From: Adenophora triphylla var. japonica
Taxonomy: Eukaryota > Streptophyta > Magnoliopsida > Asterales > Campanulaceae
Reading direction: 5' to 3'
Length of the DNA: 64,000 bases
NCBI GenBank assembly: GCA_022495995.1
Contig: JAFEMH010002552.1
Location: 267,866-331,865 of the forward strand
Part shown: piece after piece, positions 1-9,995 of the stretch
How positions within the stretch are numbered: the first letter of the stretch is position 1
Layout of the letters: every line of letters starts with the position of its first letter
Notes under the pieces: model-generated
Told to the model about the DNA's origin: nothing
What the model saw: only the letters and a program-made list of their open reading frames with translations
Databases searched by the model: none
Translations under genes and position numbers: made by a program

Positions 1-600
1 AGAATTGTGGAAACAAATTAACCCACTCTCCCTACACTTCCTCCACGTGCAAGACCAGCCCCAAGGCATTATTGAAGTAGCCTTCAAGTAATTGAAGACT
101 ATAAATAAGCTTGGAAGGTTTATTTGAAGACATGCCAATTATTTCATCACATTCACACCTTCGAAAAGCTTAGAGATAGAGTTCTTTGTTTGGTTCCTTT
201 TAATCCTTTCTCCCTTGTAATTTCGCACTTGATTACTTTGGTATCAAGGTGTGTGAAGGCTAGGATAGGATTCCGTTCTTTATCTCTTGTTCCATAGAGC
301 TCAAAATAGATATAGCTATAGGGAACTTTCGGCTTTGTAAATTCATTCATAGTGATTATAAAGTCTTGCCTAAGAGGCACTCTCAAGTTATATTTATATA
401 ACTTGAGAAAAACAATTTTGGTGTTTTATTCCGCTGCAAACTCTTTTACAAAATTGTTTTATTTTCGAAGTGTGTGTGTGTGCCATCCCAAGTGCTATCG
501 TTGGTGCTGTTATCACCTTGGATATCACTTGTGATTCAAGCCGTGACAATTTCACATTGCTATATGGAAAGGTAGATGGAATCCAAACACTCAACATGTT
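1..600 (+). other. Unassigned LTR-like fragment
   Basis: AT-rich sequence with a good plant TATA box (CTATAAATA at 99-107), followed by about 450 bases without a long reading frame, a short TG microsatellite near 471 and a CTGCAA-containing stretch typical of copia LTRs. I infer part of a retrotransposon LTR whose start lies left of the window. No PBS, polypurine tract or partner LTR is visible, so the family is unknown. The short frames here look like chance. Confidence 0.35.
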
Positions 601-2486
601 TGATCTAAAAGTAAGCACTTGACGTGCTTTAATTCCTGTAAGAGGGTTAGTGAAAGCATTTGCCTAACAACATACATTCACTTAAGCATTTGCTTGTTCA
701 AGACGATCAATGTGCACTCGACTCCGAGAATCAGCGGGGAGAATGAGTTCTATTGTGTGAAAGTTGAAAATTGTTTGTGTGATTTTTGGTTCTAGAAGAC
801 CAACTCGTGAGGTCCATCTAAAGATCGAATGAGACAATCGTCTAATAGGATTCCGTTGAGATAACCCAAGTTCAACACTAAGGTTCGAGATGGTTCGAGG
901 ATTTTTCCATTGTCGTAGGAATTTTTCATTGTCAAGCCCCAAGTTTCTCATGTGATGATCATTGACTGAACAAGGTCTAAACCACTCCAATGGCTTTCGG
1001 TACGTAGAACTTATGCTACCTAATCCAAAGCGCGCATTTTCCAAGGCTTCTCTTGACACTAAGCCCCAAGACTTCTTGTATGCTGTAGGTGACTTCGTGA
1101 ACAGGTTTGTGAGGCTGCGTGATTTGAAGAAGGATCCCCTCCTTTTCCCTTTGATTTTTTTTTCTTAGTGACGCACCCTGGTTTTTGCCTAGACCGCCCT
1201 TTCGGGTTTTCAATCTAGCGGGCATCTCTTTTGCGTCTTTTGTTTTTGTGCTCTAACTTTTGCCTAGGCCGCTCTTTACGAGTTTTCAACCTAGCGAGCC
1301 ATTTTTTTTTTGAAAAGTATGTTTACTCGAAGGTGACTCAGTTGGAAGAATCTCATTAAGGAGAAAGATGAGATCTCAAGTTTAGTTGAACAGAGACGTA
1401 CTCTATTTTTGGAAGGTGATCCAAGCATTGACTCTTTTGGGAGAGTATATTCTCTAATGATGAGCGTGAGAAGTGAAAGAGGAAAGCCCCTACTGCAGAT
1501 TTGATTACTCTTGAGAGTTTGAGTGGGGATTGACTGGGGGAGGAAAGGTTAGGAAGCCCCAGTTTTGATGCTTGGATTTCAAGAGTGTGTATGAGAATGG
1601 CTAAGAGGAAGCCCCTAGACTCAACAGAGAACGCTATATGGCTCAAAGGTCTAGAAAAGTTGCTCTACTTTTAATGGACCTTGTATCATCTAGAATTTTC
1701 TTAACGAATTTGAAAAGAAAGCCAATCATTAGTATGAATTAAGGCTAAACATTTCTCTTTATGGATTGATGTTGAAAGTCTTCTTCATTTGCGTTGCCAT
1801 TCGGGCTTCATTGTAAGAGGATGTTGAGGGATCCTCTTTTCTTCGTTGATATCACTTGACTATTCTTCTTTGCGGGAGAGTTCTTCTTGCCTTTGTTGAA
1901 ATTTCATCCTTGTTGTGGGGCGATGAAGGCTTGAGAGTTTTTCTTTTTCTCTCTCTTTTTTTTTGTTTTTTTTTTTTTTTTGGATGCTCTATTTTTGCCT
2001 AGGACGATTTGAGGAGTTTCGACCTAGCGAGCTTTTTATTTTTGTACTCTCAAAGCCTTGAATTGAGTAGCCCCACTCTTCTTGGGATGAATGTTGATAG
2101 CAGCGTCTTTGGCTTCCTTCGTTTGTTGATCTTCGACTTTCAACAGGAGTAATGTTTAGCCTTAAGCCTTCTAATGATAGTTTTCATTTCAAACTTGTTT
2201 AGAAGTTTCTATTTTTCGTGAGGGTCCAATATTCAACATAGATCAAATGATATTCATAAAGAAAAACAACTCTTGGGAAAGTGTTTAGGATAAAGAGATA
2301 ACTTTTATTGATAAGGAAATTCAAAACAGACTCGATAGTTTACTTGACACAAACTAGAGAGGATAGAGATGGACTAGAATGAGAGAACGACTCTTCGAGA
2401 ACATACTAGGAAGTTGACCTAATCTATATTTATTTTTTTCAAAGGAAAAAGGGAAAGGACGATCGGAGCCCCAAGGTTGTGTTGCT
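601..2486 (-). other. Non-coding 3' region of the gag-only element
   Basis: No convincing gene. It holds three related inverted-repeat blocks at 1187-1223, 1262-1300 and 1997-2032. In each, a CTAGA or CTAGG word returns as its reverse complement about 25 bases later, and the first has a CCC-TTTC-GGG hairpin inside. A word reading AAGCCCC or AGCCCC on the plus strand recurs at about 936, 1061, 1483, 1551, 1609, 2070 and 2465. There is a poly-T run at about 1956-1980. It is probably the long 3' untranslated part of the element. Confidence 0.45.
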
Positions 2487-3749
2487 TCAGTTGATCTTGC
2501 CGGCTTCATACAAGTCTTGGATGGCATCCCTCAAATTGTAGCAATTGTTGGTGTCATGACCACTAAACTGATGGTAATCGCAAAATTTGTCGTGGTCCCA
2601 ATCTTCTCTCATTTTCTTAGGATGATAGTCTTCCATTGGCTTCAATTTTCCTTGGCCTACTAGATCATCGAACATTTCCTTAAGAGTAATCTCACCAAAA
2701 TCATGATAGGTACGACCGATGCTCCCCTTTGTTGGACAATTCTCCTTTTCTGAATTCTTTCTAAGAAGGATCAATTCATCAACTCTAAGGCCCGATTTAT
2801 GGAGTTCGAGGAAACTAGGGAAGTAATTGCCGGCAAGCTTCTCTTGGTACTCTTCGCGGAGACATTGAAGTAGGATATGAATTTGTTCGTCTAGGCTTGG
2901 CCTATCAACGATTTCAATCAGTTTGGTCCTCCATCTTTTGACAAAGTCTGCGAATGACTCATTTTGTTGTTGCTTAGTTTGCTCGAGGTCCCTTCTAGTA
3001 GTGCGGTAGGTAGTGTTGTCCTCAAATTGTTCTTGGAAGGCACGACTGGCGAGTGGCCAATCAAGCCTTGTGGAGAATGGAAGAGTCATGTACCAATCTC
3101 TAGCGGCACCATCGAGGGTTTGAGGGAAGCATTGAACTAGCAAGTTGTCATCGAAACCCATAGATAGCATGGCCCAAGAGTAGGTTTCCAAATGAGCTTT
3201 AGGGCAAGTAGAACCATTGAATTTTGCAATGTCGGGTGTCTTGTACTTTCTAGGAAGCTTTGACATGGATTGACGAAGGGTGTCATAGTCAATAGAGAGC
3301 GAGGCTCCCTTACTCACATCGAGGGATGCAAGTTTCTTTTCTAGCATTGCCATGGTAAGGGGTTCGTCCTTGCTTTTCCTCTTTCTTTCTTTCTTGGAAG
3401 CATAACTCTCATTGTCAGATGAGGAAGATGATGAGCTAGACTCATACACCTTTTTCTTGTGCTTGCGGTGGGTTTTAGCCTTCTTAGTGTATGATACTTC
3501 ATCATCGGAAGAGGACTCATTCTCTTTCTTCTTTGAGCTTAATTCGGCCAATTGTAGTTTCATGGCTTGGAGTTCGTCAACCATGGCTTTCATTTCCCCG
3601 GCTTGGATTCTTCTTTCAAGTTCTAATCGGGCCTCCATTTCATCGGCTTGGGCTTGTAGCATTTCTTCATATCGAATCCTTTGATCCTCAATTTCCTTCT
3701 TGAGTGCTTCAGAATTCATCGTGTCGGAAAGAAATTGAGTTGTTACCAT
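2487..3749 (-). CDS. Retrotransposon gag polyprotein (Tat-like), intact 420 aa
   Basis: Structural capsid and nucleocapsid protein expected to assemble cytoplasmic particles around element RNA. Residues about 12-75 are charged and heptad-like (coiled coil). Residues 75-125 are a Ser/Lys/Glu low-complexity stretch with an eight-Ser run. Residues about 165-330 form the gag domain, with FNGSTCPKAHLETY, GAARDWYMTLP and FADFVKRWRTKL. Near residue 393 is a short zinc-binding motif, C-x2-H-x3-G-H-x4-C, in place of the classical CCHC knuckle; the same motif occurs in the other Tat gags of this window. The frame is open throughout, unlike nearly every other coding region here. No protease follows. The family call is firm; lineage (Tat/Ogre side) rests on the tRNA-Arg PBS and motif style. 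Confidence 0.85.
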   Translation of the reverse strand: MVTTQFLSDTMNSEALKKEIEDQRIRYEEMLQAQADEMEARLELERRIQAGEMKAMVDELQAMKLQLAELSSKKKENESSSDDEVSYTKKAKTHRKHKKKVYESSSSSSSSDNESYASKKERKRKSKDEPLTMAMLEKKLASLDVSKGASLSIDYDTLRQSMSKLPRKYKTPDIAKFNGSTCPKAHLETYSWAMLSMGFDDNLLVQCFPQTLDGAARDWYMTLPFSTRLDWPLASRAFQEQFEDNTTYRTTRRDLEQTKQQQNESFADFVKRWRTKLIEIVDRPSLDEQIHILLQCLREEYQEKLAGNYFPSFLELHKSGLRVDELILLRKNSEKENCPTKGSIGRTYHDFGEITLKEMFDDLVGQGKLKPMEDYHPKKMREDWDHDKFCDYHQFSGHDTNNCYNLRDAIQDLYEAGKIN

Positions 3750-5116
3750 TGGAGAGGTAAGGGAGCTTGACGACCTTAGAGATGAACTCGAGATATCCTA
3801 ACGAAACGTCTTTTCGAATATTAGCCCCAAATGATCCTAGATGGAGAAAAGGATGATGGTTAAAATTACCTCACGAGTGATTTTTTTTGAACTTTTATTT
3901 TTATTAGAGACGGAGTTTTGACTCAAGGAGGGAGCGCACATCGATTATCAATCACAAACACGAAATCTGCAAATAATATCTCGCGCGAGACTAGGTAACC
4001 TCGCACGAGATAACCATTCGGGGAGATGGCTTTTATTCCTCTTTTTATTTCCTAAACTCATGGTCGGACGGGCAAAGATCCGTTTTCTATCTAGCATCCT
4101 AGGTAAATCTTGCAGGCATACGTAATTCGAACCACCTAGGGACTCGTTAATCGACAATTCTTTGTAAAATAAAGCCATGTAAAACTGATCGGAAGGATTT
4201 TTTTTCTTTAAAGGGACTTCCGAAAGGGTCATTCCGAAGGGACATTTCCGAAGGGACTTTTCCGAATCCTTTCTCGATAGTCAATTTTACATTAGCTTTA
4301 TTTTGGTCAAAGACAAGAAGAATTACCGAGTCAAAACCGACCGGTCACGGAGTGTTCCTAGAAAGACAATCTACATGAAAATGTGGCGATGCAGGGCTGG
4401 AAGGCTAGGCTCCCCGCGATATGACAATCTAGGTGGATTGAATACGCGGAGTGGGATGATCCAACTTCGGAGAGACCGACGACTAGGTGGTTACCGTCAT
4501 CCGTCCTTAGTGTGGGTCCCGGGTTAATCGGGGTATGTAGTGCAATGACAGATATAAATGAGTGCGCGTGTGTGATAGTCAATCTGGGTGATAGAGTAAA
4601 ATAGAGAATTTTTTTTTGAAAAATCAAAAGGAAAACAGATAGTGGCCGCACCAAGTGGTTGCCTACGTTTCTCCCAAATTAGGAAGACTCAGGCCGTCGT
4701 AGTTCCACAAAAAGAGAGAGAAAGAGAGATAAATAATTCAATTTACAACTCCCGAATTCCCAATGGACCGGACTTTAATTAAATAAAACCCAATCGCACG
4801 CAGTTCATAAATAATAATCAATTATTTAAATGAAATAAAGATTCGAGTTCTACGCCTTAAGGGAGGCCTTAAGATGTGGGAACTCTGCAGATAATGAATT
4901 ATGGGATCCCCCTTGCGTGTTCGGCTCTCGTCTTGAATTATGAGATGAACGGGAGAAACCAGAAAACAACCAGATTGCCGAGGCGATATCTCGCGCGAGA
5001 TATGTTATCTCGTGCGAGATATGCCTCATCTGAGAGCAGAAAATCGAGTTTACAATTTTTTTTTTGAAAACCTCTCTTTTAATTTTGACGCAAGTTTAAG
5101 CCTCTTAATTTTAAAT
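3750..5116 (-). other. Leader between PBS and gag
   Basis: No gene of its own. It contains two copies of the paired CG palindrome (3976-4011 and 4986-5020), a run of TTCCGAAGGGAC-like repeats at 4217-4265, and at 4660-4705 a module (minus-strand sense GAACTACG ... ACGTAGGCA) that recurs in the Tat copies at 41841 and 54091. A leader over 1 kb is normal for this group. Confidence 0.5.
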
Positions 5117-5133
5117 TCCCAGCGGAGTCGCCA
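5117..5133 (-). other. Primer binding site, tRNA-Arg
   Basis: On the minus strand this reads TGGCGACTCCGCTGGGA, one base inside the LTR. It matches the complement of a plant tRNA-Arg 3' end ending CAGCGGAGTCG plus CCA. tRNA-Arg priming is typical of Ogre/Tat elements. It marks the 5' LTR and the element's direction. Confidence 0.8.
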
Positions 5134-5816
5134 CTGTAGCGTTGTGAGGAAAATTTCATCTTTTCATCTTTTTGAGTCGTCACCTATATTATTCGATTGG
5201 GAACATAGGAAAACCATTTTGAGAGAGATTTGGATTCGGGGCTTAGGTTATGGAATGGGTAGGTCAAGGAGCATCCATTCCACCCGATCCGGAGATCGGT
5301 CTTGCTAAAGAAAAGAGAGGTTTTCAATCTTTTTAATAAAATAATTAAAGAAGAACAAATAAACCCTAATCAATTTCTCGATTAGGAATGTCGGATTGTA
5401 TGCTTCGAGATCGCCTTCATTGACTGAAGGGACTCTAGGCTAATCCTTTTGATGGGATTACACTACTCTAAAATCAATAGAGAGGTTGAGAAGAGAAACG
5501 AAAGTTTAAAGGATGATTACCTTTTGAGAAGAGATTCGGACAGAGTTTCGACTCAAGTTTAGAGTCGAACCTTGATTCGGACAGAGCTTCGCCTCGATCC
5601 TTGATTTGGATCTCGATGCGGACGGAGCTTCGCCTTGGTCCTTTGATTCGGGCTTCGATGTTCGTCAATCAACGTGGTTGAAGGACGAATTTAGGAGTTG
5701 TTTGTGAGTGATTTGAAGGAGTCTTTCGTGGAAAGAAACCAACAAATTGTGTGTGTTGTGTGTTTTCTTGATCAAGGATCAGAATTGTCGACCCCCGAAA
5801 CACTGAAAGTCATCCA

Positions 5817-5825
5817 GTATTTATA
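5817..5825 (-). promoter_or_regulatory. LTR TATA box
   Basis: Minus-strand TATAAATAC, about 370 bases into the LTR, at the expected U3/R position. Confidence 0.6.
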
Positions 5826-5976
5826 GGAGGTTGGAGAGGTGAAGGTGGAGAGGTAAAATATCCTAGGAAGGTTCCAGAACTCAGTTCTGATTGGATACCC
5901 GAATTGATAAGGTTTTATTAAAAAAGAGAGTTTGAAACGGAGAAGGAGAGTGATTTCTGCACATCCTGTCGAGGGG

Positions 5977-6011
5977 ATATCTCGCGCGAGATATGATATC
6001 TCGTGCGAGAT
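5977..6011 (-). promoter_or_regulatory. Paired CG palindromes in U3
   Basis: A perfect 18-bp palindrome, ATATCTCGCGCGAGATAT (5977-5994), is followed by ATCTCGTGCGAGAT (5998-6011), centres 19 bases apart and about 150-190 bases upstream of the TATA box. The same pair with the same 19-base spacing is at 4986-5020, and a variant with 20-base spacing at 3976-4011. The seven-base words beside them differ, so selection or repeated copying of this block is plausible. Function unknown. Confidence 0.7.
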
Positions 6012-6194
6012 AACTAGTCTGATGACTAATTTGTCCTCTTCAGTTGTTCCATTAGTCAGTTAGGTCCAAAACTAACGAGGTTAGTTAGAAACTTAACGAA
6101 ACATGACGAAACTGATATGCTTTCATCAAAACATAAAAGAGAGATGAAGAGTAGTGTAATCATGTAATTATGAGTTCAGAATGGGGTGTCTACA

Positions 6195-7293
6195 CCTTCC
6201 AAACTAAATCCTCATCATTCTTAAGATCTGGGAACTTTCAAAGAAAAGGCTAAACCTCAATCTCAACCGATGGTAAGAATGCCCAAGGTGAGCTTGTGTA
6301 TTACAATTGTAGGAAACCCGACCATTTTGCCTCCAAACGTCCTCAACCTAAGTATGAATTTTTGAGGAAGAAACCATTTAAGAAAAACCCTAGATCTAAG
6401 AGCTTAGTAGCTGAGGATGGAACCGAAAAGGCTATGCCAGTCTAGTGTGAAACCGATTCTGAAAAATGAGAATGCTGACTCAGATGAAGATGCTGATGTC
6501 AGTTTTGTTGCTATTGATGGAACCAATGATGAACCTATCTCCTTGCAGTCACCAATCTTTAGACACCCTAACTCCAATGAACAATCATCTTACATTGATC
6601 AGACCCTACCTATGAGATCTCCTTTGACATACTTTGATGAACCTATTCCCAAGGCAGATAATCCTTTCAACTTCAAAATCCAGAATATAGGTGGAGCTCT
6701 GTACGGTCAGTGTAAAACCATTCCCACTCTTAGACCTCTGATGCAACCAATTCAATAGACCTAACAATCTCAAGCTTTACCGATCTCTTCTCATCAACCA
6801 ACGCTTGAGCCTCTACCGATTCAATTTTTGAAGACCGTAACTGAGCCAAGCCCCCAACCGATATCATCCCTACCTAATTTTGATCCTAAATTTGAACCAT
6901 CATCCTCAACCTCTCAGCCTACCATTGACCCTATGCCCAATATGTCAAAGTCTGAAATGGCAGAGGTGATGAATGAGCTCTTCGCTGATTTTGAAAAATT
7001 AAATGATGCTCACAAAGTTATAGCTGTTAATCTTAAGAAAGTCACAACTGAGAATGACTCGTTAAAAGCTGAAATAAAAGTTTTGAAAGAAAGTAAGCAA
7101 GAGTCAGATCAGTTGAGAAAAGAAAATCAAAGACTCACTAAGAGACTAAATGTCTATGTTAGTCAAATTGCTGATCTAGTGTCAAGAAACAATTCTCTTT
7201 CCAAAACAATCGACACCTTTTCAAAACCCTGAGCTGCTGTGGAGACTATCATACAAGACCAGATATCTCCTAAACGAGATCTATCAGGAATAG
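6195..7293 (+). pseudogene. SIRE-like copia gag, left part (split by insertion)
   Basis: Gag C-terminal part of a Ty1/copia element. A degenerate zinc knuckle lies near 6300-6345 (its first and last Cys are Tyr and Arg). A basic stretch follows, then an acidic segment with VSFVAIDG at 6500-6530, and a long coiled coil at 6950-7220 (KLNDAHKVIAVNLKK and similar). The frame changes near 6440, and stops occur at about 6760 and 7230. The reading runs into the 7294 insertion and resumes in frame at 26106 with GFGSSS, so both parts are one gene. Long coiled coils after the knuckle are typical of SIRE/Maximus gags. Confidence 0.75.
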
Positions 7294-9336
7294 TGTGGGC
7301 GCCTCCAACTCCCGAACCTATAAACCGTGTCCCAGGATGGAGGGTCCCAAAATATACCATTTAAAAAAAAACTTTTCTTTCATTTACTTTGAAAAGTACA
7401 CAATCTTTTCCAAAACAATTTCAAAATAATCTCCCTACACAGAGGTGATTTAAAAACCTGCTTTAAACATATAACCTGTCTAAGATACAACCCCTACCAT
7501 AAACAGGCTTACATCAACCAACTATAAAACAAACCAACCCAAAACTAATTACAATACAATTTACTGAAAATGTTTTATAACAGTCTTTCAGATAAGAACT
7601 ACAACTACTCCCAACTCCCACACAAATACATACATACTCTGACAACCCAAAATAGGATCCAAACTCCTTCCCGGCCTCACCGGTATGGTCCACCTGCCTC
7701 AGCTGAAACTAAAACAGTAAAGGGAGAAGGGGTGAGAATAAATCAAAAATAAGTTGTTATGCATGCAACAATATGCCATATAGTATGCAACACATAAACA
7801 GGTTGCAATATATCACGTTGGAAAAATAGTAAACACCTTACGTTACCTTTTCCTCCTGACCTGTAAGTCATATCATATGTAACACATAAATAGGTTACTT
7901 AACTAATGTACAACACACACAGGTTGCTCAATGATATGCAACACCCACAGGTTGCTCAATCTCAAATATGCAACACATAAATAGGTTGCTCAATCAATAC
8001 ACTGGTAAAATAGTAAACACATTCTGTTACCTTCTTTTTACCTTTTCCCATCTGAATAATATATAGTACAACGGTGGGAGATAAACTCCACTCATTTGTG
8101 AATTGCTTATTGCCTATTCACGACTTATACAATCCCGATTGGAACCCATATAAGCAACGGTGGGAGTAGTACTCCTCCCTATTGTGTGGACTGCTGGTTG
8201 CCTATCCACGTCTTATAAGACCCATTTTCTAGGGAAACATATAAGACATCAGCAATTCTATAAAATGACTGCACAAATCCATAGAAGCTGAACCCCACTC
8301 GTAACTACAAAAGGGGAACGGCCCAAGGTATAGGCAAATCTAACCACCTTATGGAACACATCCATAAGTGATTGGATGTCCCAGACCCCCGAATAAATAA
8401 CCAATATAACCATAATCAAGCATATGATAGATACTTGAAATTAATCCACACCTTGGGATATCAATATGTACCATGATACTTTTCTCATTCTAAACCAATC
8501 ACAATAGTGCACATATATATTTTACACTATTGAATAACAATAATCCAATGACCTGATATGCTTATTCATGCTCAAACCAAATGGAACAGTGCAACATGTA
8601 TTTACACACTATGTGCACACCCAATCATCACATATAGGTCATCAAGTACGGTTACAATACAATATAAGTAACCCTACTCAATCAGACCCTAAGGTTGAAC
8701 ACTTTCTATAAAGGTTCCAACCAAGCAAGTAGGGTAATCCACATTTCACACATCACGTGAACCAATCACAATGTATACAAAATCAGGTAAGGACTCAATG
8801 CATACCAAGTAATCCCTACCGATTCATTATACACTATATAATCTAGTGACAGTGTATTAATACACTTGCCCAAACCAAATCAAGTAGTGCCAACTATTTT
8901 TACGCACTATACCTAACATGGAACTATACTCATGTTAAATCAATCACAATAGTGCACACATATGTCAACACTATTGAATAACAACAATGCAATAACATGG
9001 GATTAATTACTCATGCTCAACTAAAGAAATTGTGCAACAAGTATTTGAACACTTTGCACCCAATCAACTATGAACAGGTAAGCACTTATGTCACCAAATA
9101 AATCACATAAGTCATATATAATCATTTCATACTATGGAAACCAGAAACAGGGTGTTATCCCTCCTGTTCAACCCAAGGAAGTAATGCCCTATTCATTTTT
9201 AGGCACTATAGAGCAAATAATGTTGGAATATTTGGTATATGCGGTATGGAAGTTCATAGTTCTATGACTTTGAAGCTTCTTTGGGTTGAACGAATTCGGC
9301 GAAGAGGGAAATCACGTCTGAAGGCACTGTGCTCTA

Positions 9337-9441
9337 GGGCGGCCGCGCTCATGCCAAGGGCGACCGCGCTTGTGCACCAAGGCTTGACGTGATTTAACTG
9401 TTGTCTAGGGCGGCCGCGCTTGGGACTAGGGCGGCCGCGCT
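9337..9441 (+). promoter_or_regulatory. Four CG-rich motif copies upstream of the TATA box
   Basis: GGGCGGCCGCGCT at 9337, 9408 and 9429, and the variant GGGCGACCGCGCT at 9358, each containing or nearly containing the palindrome GCGGCCGC. They lie 64-170 bases upstream of the TATA box and are repeated in the 3' LTR (14702-14806). Possibly transcription factor sites; function unknown. Confidence 0.65.
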
Positions 9442-9504
9442 TGTGACGGGCTTTGTGTCTGTCTGGGCCGAATTTCTGTTTCCAAACCCTAAAATTACCC
9501 CATG

Positions 9505-9512
9505 TATAAATA
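9505..9512 (+). promoter_or_regulatory. Copia LTR TATA box
   Basis: TATAAATA about 285 bases into the LTR. Transcription would be expected to start some 30 bases downstream. Confidence 0.65.
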
Positions 9513-9967
9513 TTAAACTTCCTCCAGCCGTGAATAAGAAGAAAGATTGAAGAAAAACACCATTCTCTTGCTTTCTTTCACTATTCGATTACTCCCCGTT
9601 CATAGAGATTTGTTCGTGAGATTCAAGGCGACTGAGATAGGACCGCCGGTGATTACCTACCTGTGTGCTGCTTTGTGGTACGTAATCCGTGATCGTTTTA
9701 TCCTCGGAGAAATTTGCCTGTACCTGAGTTGCACCAATTGGGGGCAATATTTTCTCTTAGGACAGTCTTCCTAAGGCGACTCGATCAAATCACGATAAGT
9801 TTTCTAATCATCTGTTTACTTGTTTCTGTTCTGTTTTCCTGATCCTGTTCCATTGCTTTCGGTTTTGCTATTGGCTTAATTGGTACGTTCTTGACTTGAT
9901 CAATAAATCCCCTACTGTTGATTAAATCGTTTATTTAATTTGTGGTGCAATAATTTAATTTCCAACA

Positions 9968-9984
9968 GTCTAAGAGAAAATATT
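9968..9984 (+). other. Primer-site position with self-complementarity to the LTR
   Basis: The expected PBS, directly after the LTR, reads GTCTAAGAGAAAATATT. It does not match the plant initiator-Met tRNA 3' end used by most copia elements, nor an internal part of that tRNA as far as I can compare. Instead CTAAGAGAAAATATT (9970-9984) is an exact 15-base reverse complement of 9746-9760. If one G is bulged, pairing extends to the first base after the LTR. Self-priming is an inference. Confidence 0.6.
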
Positions 9985-9995
9985 TTTATTTGATC

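Larger units (their letters stand above)
601..6194 (-). mobile_element. Gag-only Tat-like gypsy element, minus strand, left end not identified
   Basis: Read on the minus strand, the order is LTR (6194-5135), tRNA-Arg PBS, a 1.4-kb leader, one gag gene, then about 1.9 kb of non-coding sequence. No protease, RT, RNase H or integrase is visible downstream of gag, so it looks non-autonomous, depending on enzymes from relatives. The right end is firm: the LTR starts TGTAGACACC, and SIRE-like copia gag sequence begins directly outside at 6195. The 3' LTR is not in the window and the left limit given is arbitrary. Confidence 0.6.
5135..6194 (-). repeat. 5' LTR of the gag-only Tat-like element (1060 bp)
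   Basis: On the minus strand it starts TGTAGACACCCC at 6194 and ends CGCTACA at 5135, directly before the PBS. A TATA box lies at 5817-5825 and paired palindromes upstream of it at 5977-6011. Degenerate tandem units (GAGCTTCGCCT-like words) fill 5520-5660. No second copy is visible in the window, so age cannot be estimated. Confidence 0.75.
9221..9967 (+). repeat. 5' LTR of the copia element
   Basis: Begins TGTTGG and ends CCAACA, a 6-bp terminal inverted repeat. It contains four GGGCGGCCGCGCT-like words, a TATA box (9505-9512), and an AATATTTTCTCTTAG stretch (9746-9760) complementary to the bases just after the LTR. Confidence 0.92.

Noticed and set aside
2487..3749. Host gene for a coiled-coil protein
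   Set aside because: The gag domain, the short zinc motif and the LTR plus tRNA-Arg primer site upstream make it a retrotransposon gag.
9547..9774. 75-codon frame inside the copia LTR
   Set aside because: Present in both LTRs only because they are copies; it overlaps expected R/U5 and has no domain.
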